Positions 17,651-26,492 of a stretch of DNA of 55,694 bases are shown here, in pieces (within the stretch, counting starts at the first letter, position 1; every line of letters starts with the position of its first letter). Below the pieces are notes generated by a model. That model made no database searches. It was not told the DNA's origin and worked only from the letters and a program-made list of their open reading frames with translations. The stretch is from Deltaproteobacteria bacterium (GTDB lineage: Bacteria; Myxococcota_A; Polyangia; DRWM01; JAAZOP01): the NCBI GenBank assembly GCA_016218815.1, contig JACRCX010000118.1:1-55694 (forward strand), in the 5' to 3' direction. Made by a program: the position numbers and the translations under genes.

Positions 17651-18916
17651 ATGAGCAGCCCGGACCCCGGCAGGACCTCCCCCGCCGTCTGCGCCGCGCC
17701 GCGGAGCGGAGGCGTCGGGCTGGTGGAAACGCTGTCGCTCGAGCTGCCGGACGGCCTGGAACTGGAGGGCGGCGCACGGCTGGCGCCGATCACGGTGGCC
17801 TACGAGACCTACGGCCGCCTGGCGCCCGATCGGCGCAACGCCGTTCTGATCTGCCACGCGCTGTCCGGGGACGCGCATGCGGCCGGGCTGCACGCGGCGG
17901 AGGACCGCTGCGCCGGATGGTTCGACGACTTCATCGGGCCGGGCCGGGCCTTCGACACCGATCGCTGGTTCGTGATCTGCTCGAACGTCCTGGGCGGCTG
18001 CAAGGGCACCACCGGCCCGGCCTCGATCGATCCCCGGACCGGTCTGCCGTACGGGCTGTCGTTCCCCGTCGTGACCCTGCGCGACATGGTGGCCGCCCAG
18101 CGGCGGCTCGTCGCCCACCTGGGCATCGATCGCCTGCTCGCCGTGGCCGGCGGCTCGATGGGCGGGATGCAGGCGTTGCGCTGGGCCGTGGACCACCCCG
18201 ACGCCGTGGCGAGTTGCCTGGCCATCGCGACGGCGGGGCGGCAGTCGCCGCGGGCGATCGCCTTCCACGAGATCGGTCGCCAGGCGATCCAGGCCGACCC
18301 GGCGTGGCGGAAGGGTGACTACTACGTCGGACCCGCCCCCGACGCGGGGCTGTCCGTCGCGCGCATGGTGGGCCACATCACGTACCTCTCCGAGGAGGCG
18401 ATGCAGGCCAAGTTCGGCCGCCGGCTCCAGGACAAGGCGGAGTTCGGCTACGAGTTGGCGACCGACTTCGAGGTCGAGAGCTACCTGCGGCACCAGGGCG
18501 ACGCCTTCACGCGGCGCTTCGACGCCAACAGCTACCTCTACATCACCAAGGCCATCGACTACTTCGACCTCGGCCGCGGTGCGCGCTCCCTCGCCGCGGC
18601 TCTCGCCCGCGCCCGCGCGTCGTTCCTGCTCATGTCCTTCTCCTCCGACTGGCTCTATCCGACCGCGCACTCGCGCGAGCTGCTGCGCGCCCTGCTGCTC
18701 AACGGCCAGGACGCGTCGTTCTGCGAGATCGACTCCGCGGCGGGCCACGACGCGTTCCTGCTGGAGCACGAGCGCATGGCGCCGGTGATCCGGGGCTTCC
18801 TGGAGCGCGTGCATCGGCGCTGGACGGGGGGAGGGGACGGGGGGGAAGGGGACGGGGAGGGAGGGGAAAGTCTCGCGCAGAGACGCAGAGGCGCAGAGGG
18901 GGAGGGTTCCGGATGA
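17651..18916 (+). CDS. metX: Homoserine O-acetyltransferase
   Basis: The protein has 421 residues. It acylates homoserine in methionine biosynthesis in the cytosol. The alpha/beta-hydrolase triad is visible: Ser in GGSMGGMQALRWA, Asp in FSSDWLYP and His in AAGHDAFLLE. The conserved ICHALSGDAH and the GGCKGTTGPAS loop define the family. The ATG at 17651 has GAGG twelve bases upstream. The last ~30 residues are an abnormal Gly/Glu/Arg-rich tail, and part of it is encoded by a dispersed GCAGAG repeat, so the ancestral C-terminus probably ended near the HRRW segment. The stop overlaps the metW start (ATGA), indicating translational coupling. Confidence 0.95.
   Translation: MSSPDPGRTSPAVCAAPRSGGVGLVETLSLELPDGLELEGGARLAPITVAYETYGRLAPDRRNAVLICHALSGDAHAAGLHAAEDRCAGWFDDFIGPGRAFDTDRWFVICSNVLGGCKGTTGPASIDPRTGLPYGLSFPVVTLRDMVAAQRRLVAHLGIDRLLAVAGGSMGGMQALRWAVDHPDAVASCLAIATAGRQSPRAIAFHEIGRQAIQADPAWRKGDYYVGPAPDAGLSVARMVGHITYLSEEAMQAKFGRRLQDKAEFGYELATDFEVESYLRHQGDAFTRRFDANSYLYITKAIDYFDLGRGARSLAAALARARASFLLMSFSSDWLYPTAHSRELLRALLLNGQDASFCEIDSAAGHDAFLLEHERMAPVIRGFLERVHRRWTGGGDGGEGDGEGGESLAQRRRGAEGEGSG
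18871..18900 (+). repeat. Dispersed GCAGAG repeat, copy 2, inside the 3' end of metX
   Basis: The 20 bases 18871-18890 equal the reverse complement of 17562-17581 and are followed by another gcgcagaggg unit. It is translated as part of the low-complexity MetX tail. Similar architecture, with A replacing G in the units, occurs at 31443-31487. Confidence 0.75.
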
Positions 18917-19542
18917 GCCCCGAAGGGAACCCGGCGCGGGCTGATCACCGGCAGATCGTGCGGTTGGTCGAGCGGCGGGCGAAGGTGTTGGACCTGGGCT
19001 GCGGCGACGGGGACCTTCTCGCGCTGCTGGCCCGGGAGCGCGAGGCGACGGGCTTCGGGGTCGAGATTTCGGCGGCGGCGGTCCGCACCTGCCTGGAGCG
19101 GGGACTCGGGGCCGTGCAGGGCGACGTCGCGGAGACCGTGGCCGAGTATCCGGACGGCTCGTTCGACACGGTGATCCTCTCGCACACCCTCCAGGAGTTG
19201 GCGGACCCGGCCCGCGTGCTGGACGACATGCTGCGGGTGGGTCGCGACGCGATCGTGAGCTTTCCCAACTTCGGCCACGTCGCCATCCGGCTGTCCTACG
19301 TCCTGCGCGGTCGGATGCCGAAGAGCCGCGTGCTGCCGTTCGAGTGGTACAACACGCCGAATGTGCACCTGATGACGGTGCTGGACTTCGAGCAGTTCTG
19401 CGCCGGGCGGGGGATCGAGATCCTCGATCGCGTGTATCTCGGCGGTCCGTTCGGACGGGTCCCCGCGGCGCTGGCGAACCTCCTGGCCGAAACCGCGGTG
19501 TTCCGGCTGCGCCGGCACCGCGCCCGCGGTTCCTACTCGTAG
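18913..19542 (+). CDS. metW: Methionine biosynthesis protein MetW
   Basis: The protein has 209 residues. It has a class I methyltransferase-like fold with the SAM-binding motif VLDLGCGDGDLL near residues 30-41 and the MetW hallmarks HTLQEL, FPNFGHVAIR and EWYNTPNVH. MetW is known to partner MetX in many proteobacteria and is thought to help in acetylhomoserine synthesis. The ATGA overlap with metX supports co-production. The 3' end overlaps the convergent 5'-nucleotidase gene by ten bases. Confidence 0.94.
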   Translation: MSPEGNPARADHRQIVRLVERRAKVLDLGCGDGDLLALLAREREATGFGVEISAAAVRTCLERGLGAVQGDVAETVAEYPDGSFDTVILSHTLQELADPARVLDDMLRVGRDAIVSFPNFGHVAIRLSYVLRGRMPKSRVLPFEWYNTPNVHLMTVLDFEQFCAGRGIEILDRVYLGGPFGRVPAALANLLAETAVFRLRRHRARGSYS

Positions 19543-21446
19543 TACCGGCCGGCAGGAACGGCGTAGCGGGCGGGGACGTCGGGTAGGCCGTCGCCGTCGT
19601 CGTCGGGGAACGACCGCAGCTCGGCCAGCAGGGCCTCCCAGAGCTTCAGCTCTTGGACGCCAGTGATGGCCGGGTCCGTGTCGAGGATCATCGAGGCCAT
19701 GTCGGTCACCGGGGTCCCATCGGCCTGCTTGGGGGTGATCTCCAGCAGGCCGTAGGTCATCTCGCCCAGGACGGACATCATGGTCGCGACCCGGTAGTCG
19801 ACGACAATGCGGTGGAGGGTCGGGTCGGCGCCGCTGATGTCGAGCGACGTCGGCGAGTAGCCGTCGACGTCGTTGCCCAGGTAGACGCCGTCGATCAGCG
19901 TCATGAGGCCGCCGCCGGGGTCGATGTGACAGCGCAGCCCGGAGGTCTGGATGATGTAATCGCCGCCGGCGATACCGGGCACGCTGACCGTGACCTCGCA
20001 CGCGTCGCGCAGCTCGGCGCCGTCGACCCAGAAGCTGACCAGGGGGAAGCCGGGCCGGGAGTCGGGACCGGTCCCCACGAACAGCACGCGGAAGACGTCG
20101 GCGAAGCTCAGCACCCCGTCGTCCCCGGCCAGCAGATCGTCGCCGATCACCCCGTCGGACTCGAACGCCACGACCACCGGGTCGGACGCGGTCGCCGCCG
20201 CGGCGGCTTCGCGATACGCATCCGTGATCAGGTCGCCGAGGTTCGCTTCGGCCATCCCCGGCATGACCAGGTCGAAGGTCGTCTCGGCGATCGGCTCGTC
20301 GTAGGTCACGCCGTTCTCCGCCAGAAACCCGGCGTCCAGGTCATCGATCCAACCATCGACGAGAGCTTGGGTCGGGGCGTCGCCGGCGATCGAGTCGTCG
20401 ACCGGGAGCAATTCATAGGAGACCAGCGATACGCCGTCGTCCGAGACGTCGACGGTCAGCTCCGCGAGGTACTCGGTGTGGGCGCCCGCCTGGATGATCA
20501 GCGTGTCGCCGGACACCAGCGGCTCCGTCAAGGCGTCATGGCCGTGCCCGCCGAGAATGACGTCGATGTCGGGCGCCGCGGCGGCGATCGCCTGGTCCCG
20601 GCCGCCGCCCCCCGCCTGCTGGCCGGTGTGGCTCAGCAGGACGACGAGGTCGGCGCCTGCGGCCTTGAGGGCCGCGGCGCGGGTCTGCAGCGCCGCCGCG
20701 TCCTCGCCGAACGTCAGGGGCTCCTTCTCGGGAACCACGGACGCCGCCGCCTCCCCGAGCCAGCCGAGCACGCCGACGACCAGGCCGTCGCCCAGCGTCA
20801 GCGTCGTCTCCGGCAGGATCGTGCCGTCGTCCACGAGCGCGGCCAGCCGGTCGTCGCGCGCATCGGTCGCGCTGGTCACCATGTTGCTGAGCACGATCGG
20901 GACGTCGAAACCGAGGCCGTTTGCCGTCTCGATCGTCCGGGCGAGGTAGTCCGGGCTCCACTCGAAGTCGTGGTTGCCCAGCGTCACCAGGTCGTACCCC
21001 AGGTGCTGGAACATCATCAGCGCGGGGGCGGCGTCCGCGTCGAGGATCTCGAACGGCGTCCCCATCAGGGAGTCGCCGCCGTCGGTGACCAGTACGTCGT
21101 TGCCCGCCGCCTCGGCTGCCGCGCGGCGTTCCGCCAGCAGCGTCGCCAGGCGGGCGACGCCGCCTCGCGTCGGGTCGTCGCCCGTCGTGCCCGGGGAGTA
21201 CTCCAGCTCGGGGCCGGTGCCCATCAGGTGCGAATGCACGTCGTTGGTGTGGAGGATCGTCAATCGTCGCGTCGGTCCGGCTTCGACATCCGCCTCGTTC
21301 GCGTCGCCGTCGCCGGCCTCCGCGTCCGCATCTCCGCCGTCGGCGTCGGGCGTGCCGGCGTCGTCCCCGTCGCAGGACGTCAGTCCGAACGCCGCGGCCA
21401 TGCCGCCGAGCACCGACCACCATCGCAGGCGAGTGAAGTTGCCCAT
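19533..21446 (-). CDS. 5'-nucleotidase/UshA-type metallophosphoesterase lipoprotein
   Basis: The protein has 637 residues. A lipobox (GLTSC) is followed by an Asp/Ala-rich linker. The calcineurin-like domain has all classical metal motifs in order: HTNDVHSH, VTDGGDS, GNHDFEW, LSHTG and GGHGHD. The C-terminal 5'-nucleotidase domain follows (NLGDLITDAYR, the SDGVIGDDL segment). It would hydrolyse nucleotides or related phosphoesters at the cell surface. AAAGGA precedes the ATG at 21446. A short Asp-rich calcium-binding-like run (FPDDDGDGLPD) occurs near the C-terminus. Confidence 0.92.
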   Translation of the reverse strand: MGNFTRLRWWSVLGGMAAAFGLTSCDGDDAGTPDADGGDADAEAGDGDANEADVEAGPTRRLTILHTNDVHSHLMGTGPELEYSPGTTGDDPTRGGVARLATLLAERRAAAEAAGNDVLVTDGGDSLMGTPFEILDADAAPALMMFQHLGYDLVTLGNHDFEWSPDYLARTIETANGLGFDVPIVLSNMVTSATDARDDRLAALVDDGTILPETTLTLGDGLVVGVLGWLGEAAASVVPEKEPLTFGEDAAALQTRAAALKAAGADLVVLLSHTGQQAGGGGRDQAIAAAAPDIDVILGGHGHDALTEPLVSGDTLIIQAGAHTEYLAELTVDVSDDGVSLVSYELLPVDDSIAGDAPTQALVDGWIDDLDAGFLAENGVTYDEPIAETTFDLVMPGMAEANLGDLITDAYREAAAAATASDPVVVAFESDGVIGDDLLAGDDGVLSFADVFRVLFVGTGPDSRPGFPLVSFWVDGAELRDACEVTVSVPGIAGGDYIIQTSGLRCHIDPGGGLMTLIDGVYLGNDVDGYSPTSLDISGADPTLHRIVVDYRVATMMSVLGEMTYGLLEITPKQADGTPVTDMASMILDTDPAITGVQELKLWEALLAELRSFPDDDGDGLPDVPARYAVPAGRYYE

Positions 21447-21527
21447 CGCGATTCCTTTCCCGGAGGCCGCTCATGGCCCCGACACCGCCGGACAGGATAG
21501 CAGACGAGACCTGGAGAGGAAGGGTGT

Positions 21528-22922
21528 ATGCTCGATGTGTTCCGGCCCACGGGGGGGCGGAGGAAGCGGGTGGCGACGTCGTTCTGTCCCTCTTGCGGCG
21601 AGGAGAACCCGGACGACGCCGCGATCTGCGGGAGCTGCGGCGTCGCCATGGATGCGGACCGGCGGGCCGAGACGCGCCGCGCCCCGCCGCTGCGCTGGGC
21701 CGCGATCGGCGTGTGCGTGGCGCTGATCGCGGTTCCCGTGACACTGACGCAGCTCGTGCCGCCGCTGCGCTTCCTGGCCTTCCGCGCCGTGCCGGAGACG
21801 CACGTCGAAGGGGCGGTGCCGTTCAGCGACCGCGAGGCCGACGTCCTGCGGCGGATGGCGGCCCGCGCTGGCCGCTCGGTGGAAGAGGAGCTGTCGTCGC
21901 TCGGCGGCGCGAAGCTGGTGCGGAGCCCCGTGGCGCGCGGCGGGATGTCGCGCGTCCTCTGGCCCGCGCTGTTCTTCTTCGCGGGGGGCGCGGGAGCGGC
22001 GCTGCTGTTCCGCCGGCGCCTCGGGCGCGAGGCGGCCATCGCGGGCGGCCTGGCCTGCGCCGTGCATGTCGCCCTGTGGGTCCAGGCGCTCGGATGGAAG
22101 CCGTCCCTGCTCTTCGGGCGGTCGCTGTACGCCGTCTCGACGCAGACGGTGCAGCAGATGCCGGCCGCGTTCTTCCTGATGGTGCTGGTCGTCCTCTTCT
22201 GGGCGGCGACCGTGGCCGGCGCGACGTCCGCCGCGCGCGTCCGCGAATGGGTGACGCGGAAGGGGACGTGCGTCGACTGCGGACGCGATTTCCCCGCACG
22301 CCCGCTGCCCTTGGCTTGTCCGTCCTGCCACGCTCCCATCCAGCGCTCGCGGGTCGGCTGGGGCTACGTCCTTGCCGGAGTGGCCGGCACGGTCGCGCTC
22401 TTCTCGATGATGCTCGTGCTCCTGGGGCCGGCGCTCCGCTTCTACGACCGCTGCGCGCCGGACGAGCCCACTCCGTGCTGCAAGGCCGCGATCAAGGACC
22501 TGGGAACGAGGCGGCAGGTGGAGTCGTCCTCGTGGCGCCTGTACGCGACACGCGCGGATCCGGAGCACGACCGGAAGGTCGAGGCGGTCGTGATGCACAC
22601 CTGGCGCTACGCGCTCTGGCTGTCGCTCGCCTTCATTCCGGCGCCGCTGCTTCTTGCCTGGCGCCTCCCGCGGGGTGGGCTGGCTTCGGCGGGCGTGTCC
22701 ATCCTCCTGGGATGGCTGGCGGCCACCGCGACGGCGCTGATCGTCTTCCGGCTCGGGGCGTTCGAAGGCGCCTTCGTCGAGTCGCTCCGCCTGCACCTGG
22801 TCTACGTGATCCCCTGGAGCATCGCCGGCACCGCGGGGGCCGCGATCGGAAACCGCCTTCGGGGCGTGGGCATCAAGGGCGAGCCCGTCCCGGCGGAGCC
22901 CCCGGCCGGTTTGGAACGATGA
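21528..22922 (+). CDS. Membrane protein with two zinc ribbons, unknown function
   Basis: The 464-residue protein has an N-terminal zinc ribbon (CPSCGEENPDDAAICGSC, residues ~20-37), a membrane span near 57-75, and further spans near ~145-165, 170-190 and 215-235. A second zinc ribbon (CVDCGRDF, then CPSC) lies near residues 250-270, with more spans toward the C-terminus. The paired zinc ribbons presumably lie in the cytosol. I cannot assign a function. It is translationally coupled (ATGA) to the deacetylase lipoprotein that follows. GAGGAAGGG precedes the start. Confidence 0.82.
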   Translation: MLDVFRPTGGRRKRVATSFCPSCGEENPDDAAICGSCGVAMDADRRAETRRAPPLRWAAIGVCVALIAVPVTLTQLVPPLRFLAFRAVPETHVEGAVPFSDREADVLRRMAARAGRSVEEELSSLGGAKLVRSPVARGGMSRVLWPALFFFAGGAGAALLFRRRLGREAAIAGGLACAVHVALWVQALGWKPSLLFGRSLYAVSTQTVQQMPAAFFLMVLVVLFWAATVAGATSAARVREWVTRKGTCVDCGRDFPARPLPLACPSCHAPIQRSRVGWGYVLAGVAGTVALFSMMLVLLGPALRFYDRCAPDEPTPCCKAAIKDLGTRRQVESSSWRLYATRADPEHDRKVEAVVMHTWRYALWLSLAFIPAPLLLAWRLPRGGLASAGVSILLGWLAATATALIVFRLGAFEGAFVESLRLHLVYVIPWSIAGTAGAAIGNRLRGVGIKGEPVPAEPPAGLER

Positions 22923-24187
22923 GGGGCGGCCTGGGGAGGCGACGCGGCGACGTCCTCCGCCCGGGGAGGGCGGGGTGCGCCCTCGTCGCCCTGCTCTGGC
23001 TCCTGCCGCCCCTGTCCGGGTGCGGGCGCGGGTCGTCGCGCTCCGACTCGCGCTCCGACCGCGGGGACGGCGCCGCCGCCTTGGTCGGCGCCGGAAGCGC
23101 GGGTCGCGCGGAACAACCCGGCCCCGGCGTTCCGGGCGCCGTCGTCGCCGCGTCGAGCGGGGGTGCGATCGGTCGCGACGGAGCGGATGCCCGCCCCGCG
23201 GCGTCGGCCCTCCCCGCGTCCGGCGCGGCGCCCGAGTCGGCCGTCCGCAAGCCGCCGCCGCGGGAGGAGCGGACGCAGTTCGTGCTCCTGTCGTTCGACA
23301 CGACGCCGAGCTGGCAGGGCAGGGGGAAGTGCAGCGGCTTCTGCCAGGTGTACGAGGGCCTCAACCGGGACCGTGATCCGGACCGCCCGCCGAACTCGTT
23401 CACGCTGTTCATGTCCACGGGCGGAATGCAATTCGCCCCCGAGCGTCGCGACCTCACGGAGGAGGAGCAACGGTATCTCGGCGTCGAGCCGCGCCTGGCG
23501 CCGGTCTACAAGTACGCCGAGCGGCTGGAGCAGGTACTGGCCAAGGCGCAGCGGATCCGCGAGCTGGACGAGCTGGGGGTCGAGCTGGCCTCGCACACGG
23601 TGCGCCACCGGCACGGCGCCGACTGGTCGGAAGACGAGTGGCGCTCGGAGATCGCCGATCACCAGCGGATCCTGGATCTCGTCGGGCTGCCGCATCCGGC
23701 CGGCTTCCGCGCACCGTTCCTGGAGTGGAGCCCGGGACTGTACCCGGCGCTGGAGGACTCCGGCGCCGTCTACGACAGCTCGCAGGTGGGCGGGCGCGAC
23801 TGGCCGAGGCGCCATCCGGGCACGAGGATCTGGGTCTTCGGGCTGCCGAGCGTCTCCGTCCCCGGTCGCGGCGGGGTGTTGTTTTTCGACGACAACGTGC
23901 GGTCCGTGCTGCGCCAGGCGGCCATCGACGCCGGCGTGACCGGCGAAGAGCGGATCACGGCCTGGGTCGACGACGCCTACGGCGAAGCCGCCCTCAGGGA
24001 GTTCCAGGCGCACTACTCCGGCAACCGGGCGCCGTTCCTGATCAGCAGTCACGGCGTGATCCTCGAGCCGATCCTCCGCGTGATGCGGCGCATCTGTCCC
24101 CTCCCGGACGTGCGCTGCGCGACGTTCCGCGAGGCGGCGGCGTACCTGGACGAGCATCCGGAGCTGGAGGGGGTCGGGGACGAGTAG
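22919..24187 (+). CDS. Polysaccharide deacetylase (NodB)-like lipoprotein
   Basis: The protein has 422 residues. Signal peptide with lipobox PLSGC, then a ~80-residue low-complexity linker. The catalytic domain shows the NodB pattern: Asp in LLSFDTTPSW, the His pair in SHTVRHRHG, GFRAPFLEWSP with its Arg, and a late ISSHG. It would de-N-acetylate an envelope or extracellular polysaccharide using a metal bound by Asp-His-His. The single Asp in place of the usual D-D suggests a variant subfamily. Its start overlaps the previous stop, and its end is four bases from the convergent radical SAM gene. Confidence 0.82.
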   Translation: MRGGLGRRRGDVLRPGRAGCALVALLWLLPPLSGCGRGSSRSDSRSDRGDGAAALVGAGSAGRAEQPGPGVPGAVVAASSGGAIGRDGADARPAASALPASGAAPESAVRKPPPREERTQFVLLSFDTTPSWQGRGKCSGFCQVYEGLNRDRDPDRPPNSFTLFMSTGGMQFAPERRDLTEEEQRYLGVEPRLAPVYKYAERLEQVLAKAQRIRELDELGVELASHTVRHRHGADWSEDEWRSEIADHQRILDLVGLPHPAGFRAPFLEWSPGLYPALEDSGAVYDSSQVGGRDWPRRHPGTRIWVFGLPSVSVPGRGGVLFFDDNVRSVLRQAAIDAGVTGEERITAWVDDAYGEAALREFQAHYSGNRAPFLISSHGVILEPILRVMRRICPLPDVRCATFREAAAYLDEHPELEGVGDE

Positions 24188-24191
24188 GGGA

Positions 24192-25418
24192 TCAGCGCGG
24201 TGCTTCGGGCTGCGGGGCCGCACGTCTCTTCCCGGAGGCCGGCCGGCGCGGCTTCGTGGCGGCGCCGCGCTTCGGCGCGGACTTCTTCTTCGCGGCCTTC
24301 GTCTCCTCCAGCATCAGGTACAGGCAGCGCAGGAACTCGGCGCCGGGGCGGTCCCGCAGGTGGAGCGCGCCGCCGCGGCAGCGGTCCCACGAGTCGCAAT
24401 CCGTGCAGGCGCCGGTGCGGGCCCACGAGCGGTCGCGGAAGATCCCGTACCGCTCGTACCAGACGTCGCGGAACCGGTCGCGCGAGACGTGCCCCTGGAC
24501 GAACGCCGTGCCCAGCTCCGGGCAGGCGCCGATCGAACCGTCGCGCAGGATGCCGCCCGTCGTGATCCCCGCGCGACATTGCGCCAGGAACGGCCGCACG
24601 TGGTGCTCGTAGCGATCCCCCAGGTAGCCTTCCTCGCAGAACTCCGGCGAGGGCAGGAGGCCGTCCGCGCGGCAGCCGCGGATGAACTCCAGGACCGTGC
24701 GCACCTCGTCGGGCCCGGGCACCAGGTCCGGGCGCGCCGCGGCGCGGCCGATCGGCATGACCATGCCCAGGCGCCAGAGCGGCACCCGCGCCTCGGCCAC
24801 CATCCGCCGCACCTGCGGCAGGAGCGGAATCACGGGGCGGGTGACGGTGGTGATGATCTCCAGCTTGCCGCGGTAGCCCGCCTTGCGCAGCGCCCCGATC
24901 GCCTTGCCCACGGCGAGCGTGCAGCCCTTGCCGCGCAGCTTGTCGTTGAGCTCCGGCGTGGCGTCCATGCTGAGCGAGATGGAGCCCATCCCTGCGCGCA
25001 CCAGCTCCCGCGCCGCGGCGTCGTCGAGCAGCCGGCCGTTGGAGACCATGCCGTAGGGGAAGCCGTTGCGGCGCAGCTCGCGAAACAGGTCGAACACGCC
25101 CTCCCGCAGCAGCGGCTCGCCTCCGGTGACGGCCACCATCACGCGCCGCGGGTTGAAGTCGCTCGCCACCTGCCGCACCAGGTCCCGCCACTCGGCCATC
25201 GTCAGCTCGTGCGAGGCGTCCGCGGGCGAGCACGAGGAGCCGCAGTAGGCGCAGGCGAGATTGCACCGCCGCGTGACCTCGAGGAACAGGTACCGCAGCG
25301 GACGCTCGTGCTCGAGCCCGTCGAGCATCGCGGCGTGGCGTTGCCAGCGCGTCTTGGAGACCGGTCGTCGCGGCTTGGAGCGGGGAGCGGCGGAAGGGCG
25401 AGGCTTCGCTTCGGTCAT
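24192..25418 (-). CDS. Radical SAM/SPASM-type enzyme, candidate peptide maturase
   Basis: The protein has 408 residues. The radical SAM CxxxCxxC motif is CNLACAYC (Cys52, 56, 59), followed by the SAM-binding TGGEPLLRE and barrel strands typical of MoaA/PqqE-like enzymes. The C-terminal part has an auxiliary cluster-type Cys set (GACPE, then CTDCDSWDRC, then RCLYL), as in SPASM/twitch proteins that modify peptides or assemble cofactors. Basic N- and C-terminal extensions flank the core. It begins at an ATG that overlaps the stop of the YGP-repeat lipoprotein gene (ATGA). This strongly suggests that the upstream protein is its substrate or partner; the chemistry is unknown. Confidence 0.9.
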   Translation of the reverse strand: MTEAKPRPSAAPRSKPRRPVSKTRWQRHAAMLDGLEHERPLRYLFLEVTRRCNLACAYCGSSCSPADASHELTMAEWRDLVRQVASDFNPRRVMVAVTGGEPLLREGVFDLFRELRRNGFPYGMVSNGRLLDDAAARELVRAGMGSISLSMDATPELNDKLRGKGCTLAVGKAIGALRKAGYRGKLEIITTVTRPVIPLLPQVRRMVAEARVPLWRLGMVMPIGRAAARPDLVPGPDEVRTVLEFIRGCRADGLLPSPEFCEEGYLGDRYEHHVRPFLAQCRAGITTGGILRDGSIGACPELGTAFVQGHVSRDRFRDVWYERYGIFRDRSWARTGACTDCDSWDRCRGGALHLRDRPGAEFLRCLYLMLEETKAAKKKSAPKRGAATKPRRPASGKRRAAPQPEAPR

Positions 25419-26221
25419 TTGCCGTCGGCGGGGATGGGTCCGTAGAAGGTGCCGGGGACATCGGCGTCCCCGCCGCCGCCATCGACCGGAATCGGTCCGT
25501 ACGCGGTGGCCGGGGTGTCGTCGTCGACACCCGCATCGTCGGTCGGCGGCGGGCCGTACCACGTGCCGGCGTCGCTGTCGGTGCCGGCGTCGACGGGGGG
25601 CGGGCCGTAGAACGTGCCGATGTCGGTCGTGTCGCTGGCGTCGACGGGGGGCGGGCCGTAGTAAACCACCATGTCGTCGCTGCCGTCGTTGACGTCGGCG
25701 TCCGCGTCCGCGCCACCCGGGGGCTCGCAGAACGGCCCCCAGTTCACCGTACCGCCGCACGTGTCCGGCAGGCTCTCGTAGCCTGTGCAGGTCCAACCCG
25801 TGCCGAACTCGCTCTCGCACTGCGCGTCGTCCGCGCAGATCGGGTCGGGGCCGTAAAACACGGCCGGGACGCAATCGGCATCCGCATCGCCCGGCGTCTC
25901 GCTCGGCACGTCGGCGTCCGCATCGACGGCAACGTCGTCGGCGTCGGCATCGGCGTCGGCGTCGCCGACGGCGGAGCAGATGCGCCCCCAGTCGACGAGG
26001 TTGCCGCAACCGTCGGGCACCAGCACGGTGTCGGTGCGGCAGTAGGAGCCGGGGCCGTTCCGGGCGACGCACTCCTCGTCCGTCGTGCACGTCGGCTCGT
26101 CGGGCACGCACGTGCGGCCGCCGTCGTCGCACGAGCTCGCCCACGCGGCACCGCCGGCGAGCGCCACGGCGACCATCCAGGGCCGGACCTTCTTCACCGT
26201 GCGCATCAGCTTCGCGATCAT
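25415..26221 (-). CDS. Cys-rich lipoprotein with tandem YGP repeats, candidate radical SAM substrate
   Basis: The protein has 268 residues. A basic N-terminus and hydrophobic segment end in a lipobox-like ASSC (Cys31). Two related ~40-residue Cys modules follow (~38-82 and ~127-165), sharing a Cys-Gly, then Val-(Asp/Asn)-Trp-Gly, then Cys pattern, separated by Asp/Ala runs. Six YGP units occur at residues 123, 188, 205, 222, 241 and 260, each preceded by F, Y, W or A. The last five are spaced 17, 17, 19 and 19 residues apart and read YGPPPVD, YGPPPVD, YGPPPTD, YGPIPVD and YGPIPAD. Regular aromatic-Gly-Pro units beside an overlapping radical SAM/SPASM gene suggest a multi-core modified protein. 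GGGAGG lies just before the ATG. Confidence 0.85.
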   Translation of the reverse strand: MIAKLMRTVKKVRPWMVAVALAGGAAWASSCDDGGRTCVPDEPTCTTDEECVARNGPGSYCRTDTVLVPDGCGNLVDWGRICSAVGDADADADADDVAVDADADVPSETPGDADADCVPAVFYGPDPICADDAQCESEFGTGWTCTGYESLPDTCGGTVNWGPFCEPPGGADADADVNDGSDDMVVYYGPPPVDASDTTDIGTFYGPPPVDAGTDSDAGTWYGPPPTDDAGVDDDTPATAYGPIPVDGGGGDADVPGTFYGPIPADGK

Positions 26222-26314
26222 GGCGCCTCCCCTCCCCGAATCCCCCCCAAGGGTCCGCTCCCGCTACCGGGCCCCGCAAGCATGGATCGGGAAGGAGGTG
26301 CGTGCAAGGGGTAC

Positions 26315-26365
26315 GGGAGTTATTGGTTGTTGGTGGGACAAGAGGAGGAGTTGTTGGTCCGGAGG
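26315..26365 (-). repeat. Dispersed AACAAC-type repeat, copy B
   Basis: On the minus strand this reads cctccggaccaacaactc followed by a spacer and ccaccaacaaccaataac. The 13-base ggaccaacaactc is identical in copies C (44874-44923) and D (54405-54452). It lies in the intergenic region between the divergent YGP-repeat lipoprotein and the IgGFc-binding lipoprotein. Confidence 0.75.
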
Positions 26366-26492
26366 TTGGTCCGGACCGGTTGACCCTCGCGGCCTTCGCC
26401 TGTACCTTCGGTCCGTCGGTCGGGGCGTGCGGGACGTGCGGCGAGGCCGGGAGGCTGCGCCGCGGGACGCCGGCCGGCGGGAGCGTGACGAC

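Noticed and set aside
18820..18916. Low-complexity MetX tail as a functional domain
   Set aside because: It is largely encoded by a G-rich tract and the dispersed repeat; the MetX fold is complete before it.
25440..25660. The repeated GGGCCGTA-type DNA motif as a DNA-level repeat or CRISPR
   Set aside because: The periodicity comes from the protein-level YGP units (17-19 codons) and varies at DNA level; there are no equal direct repeats with unique spacers.
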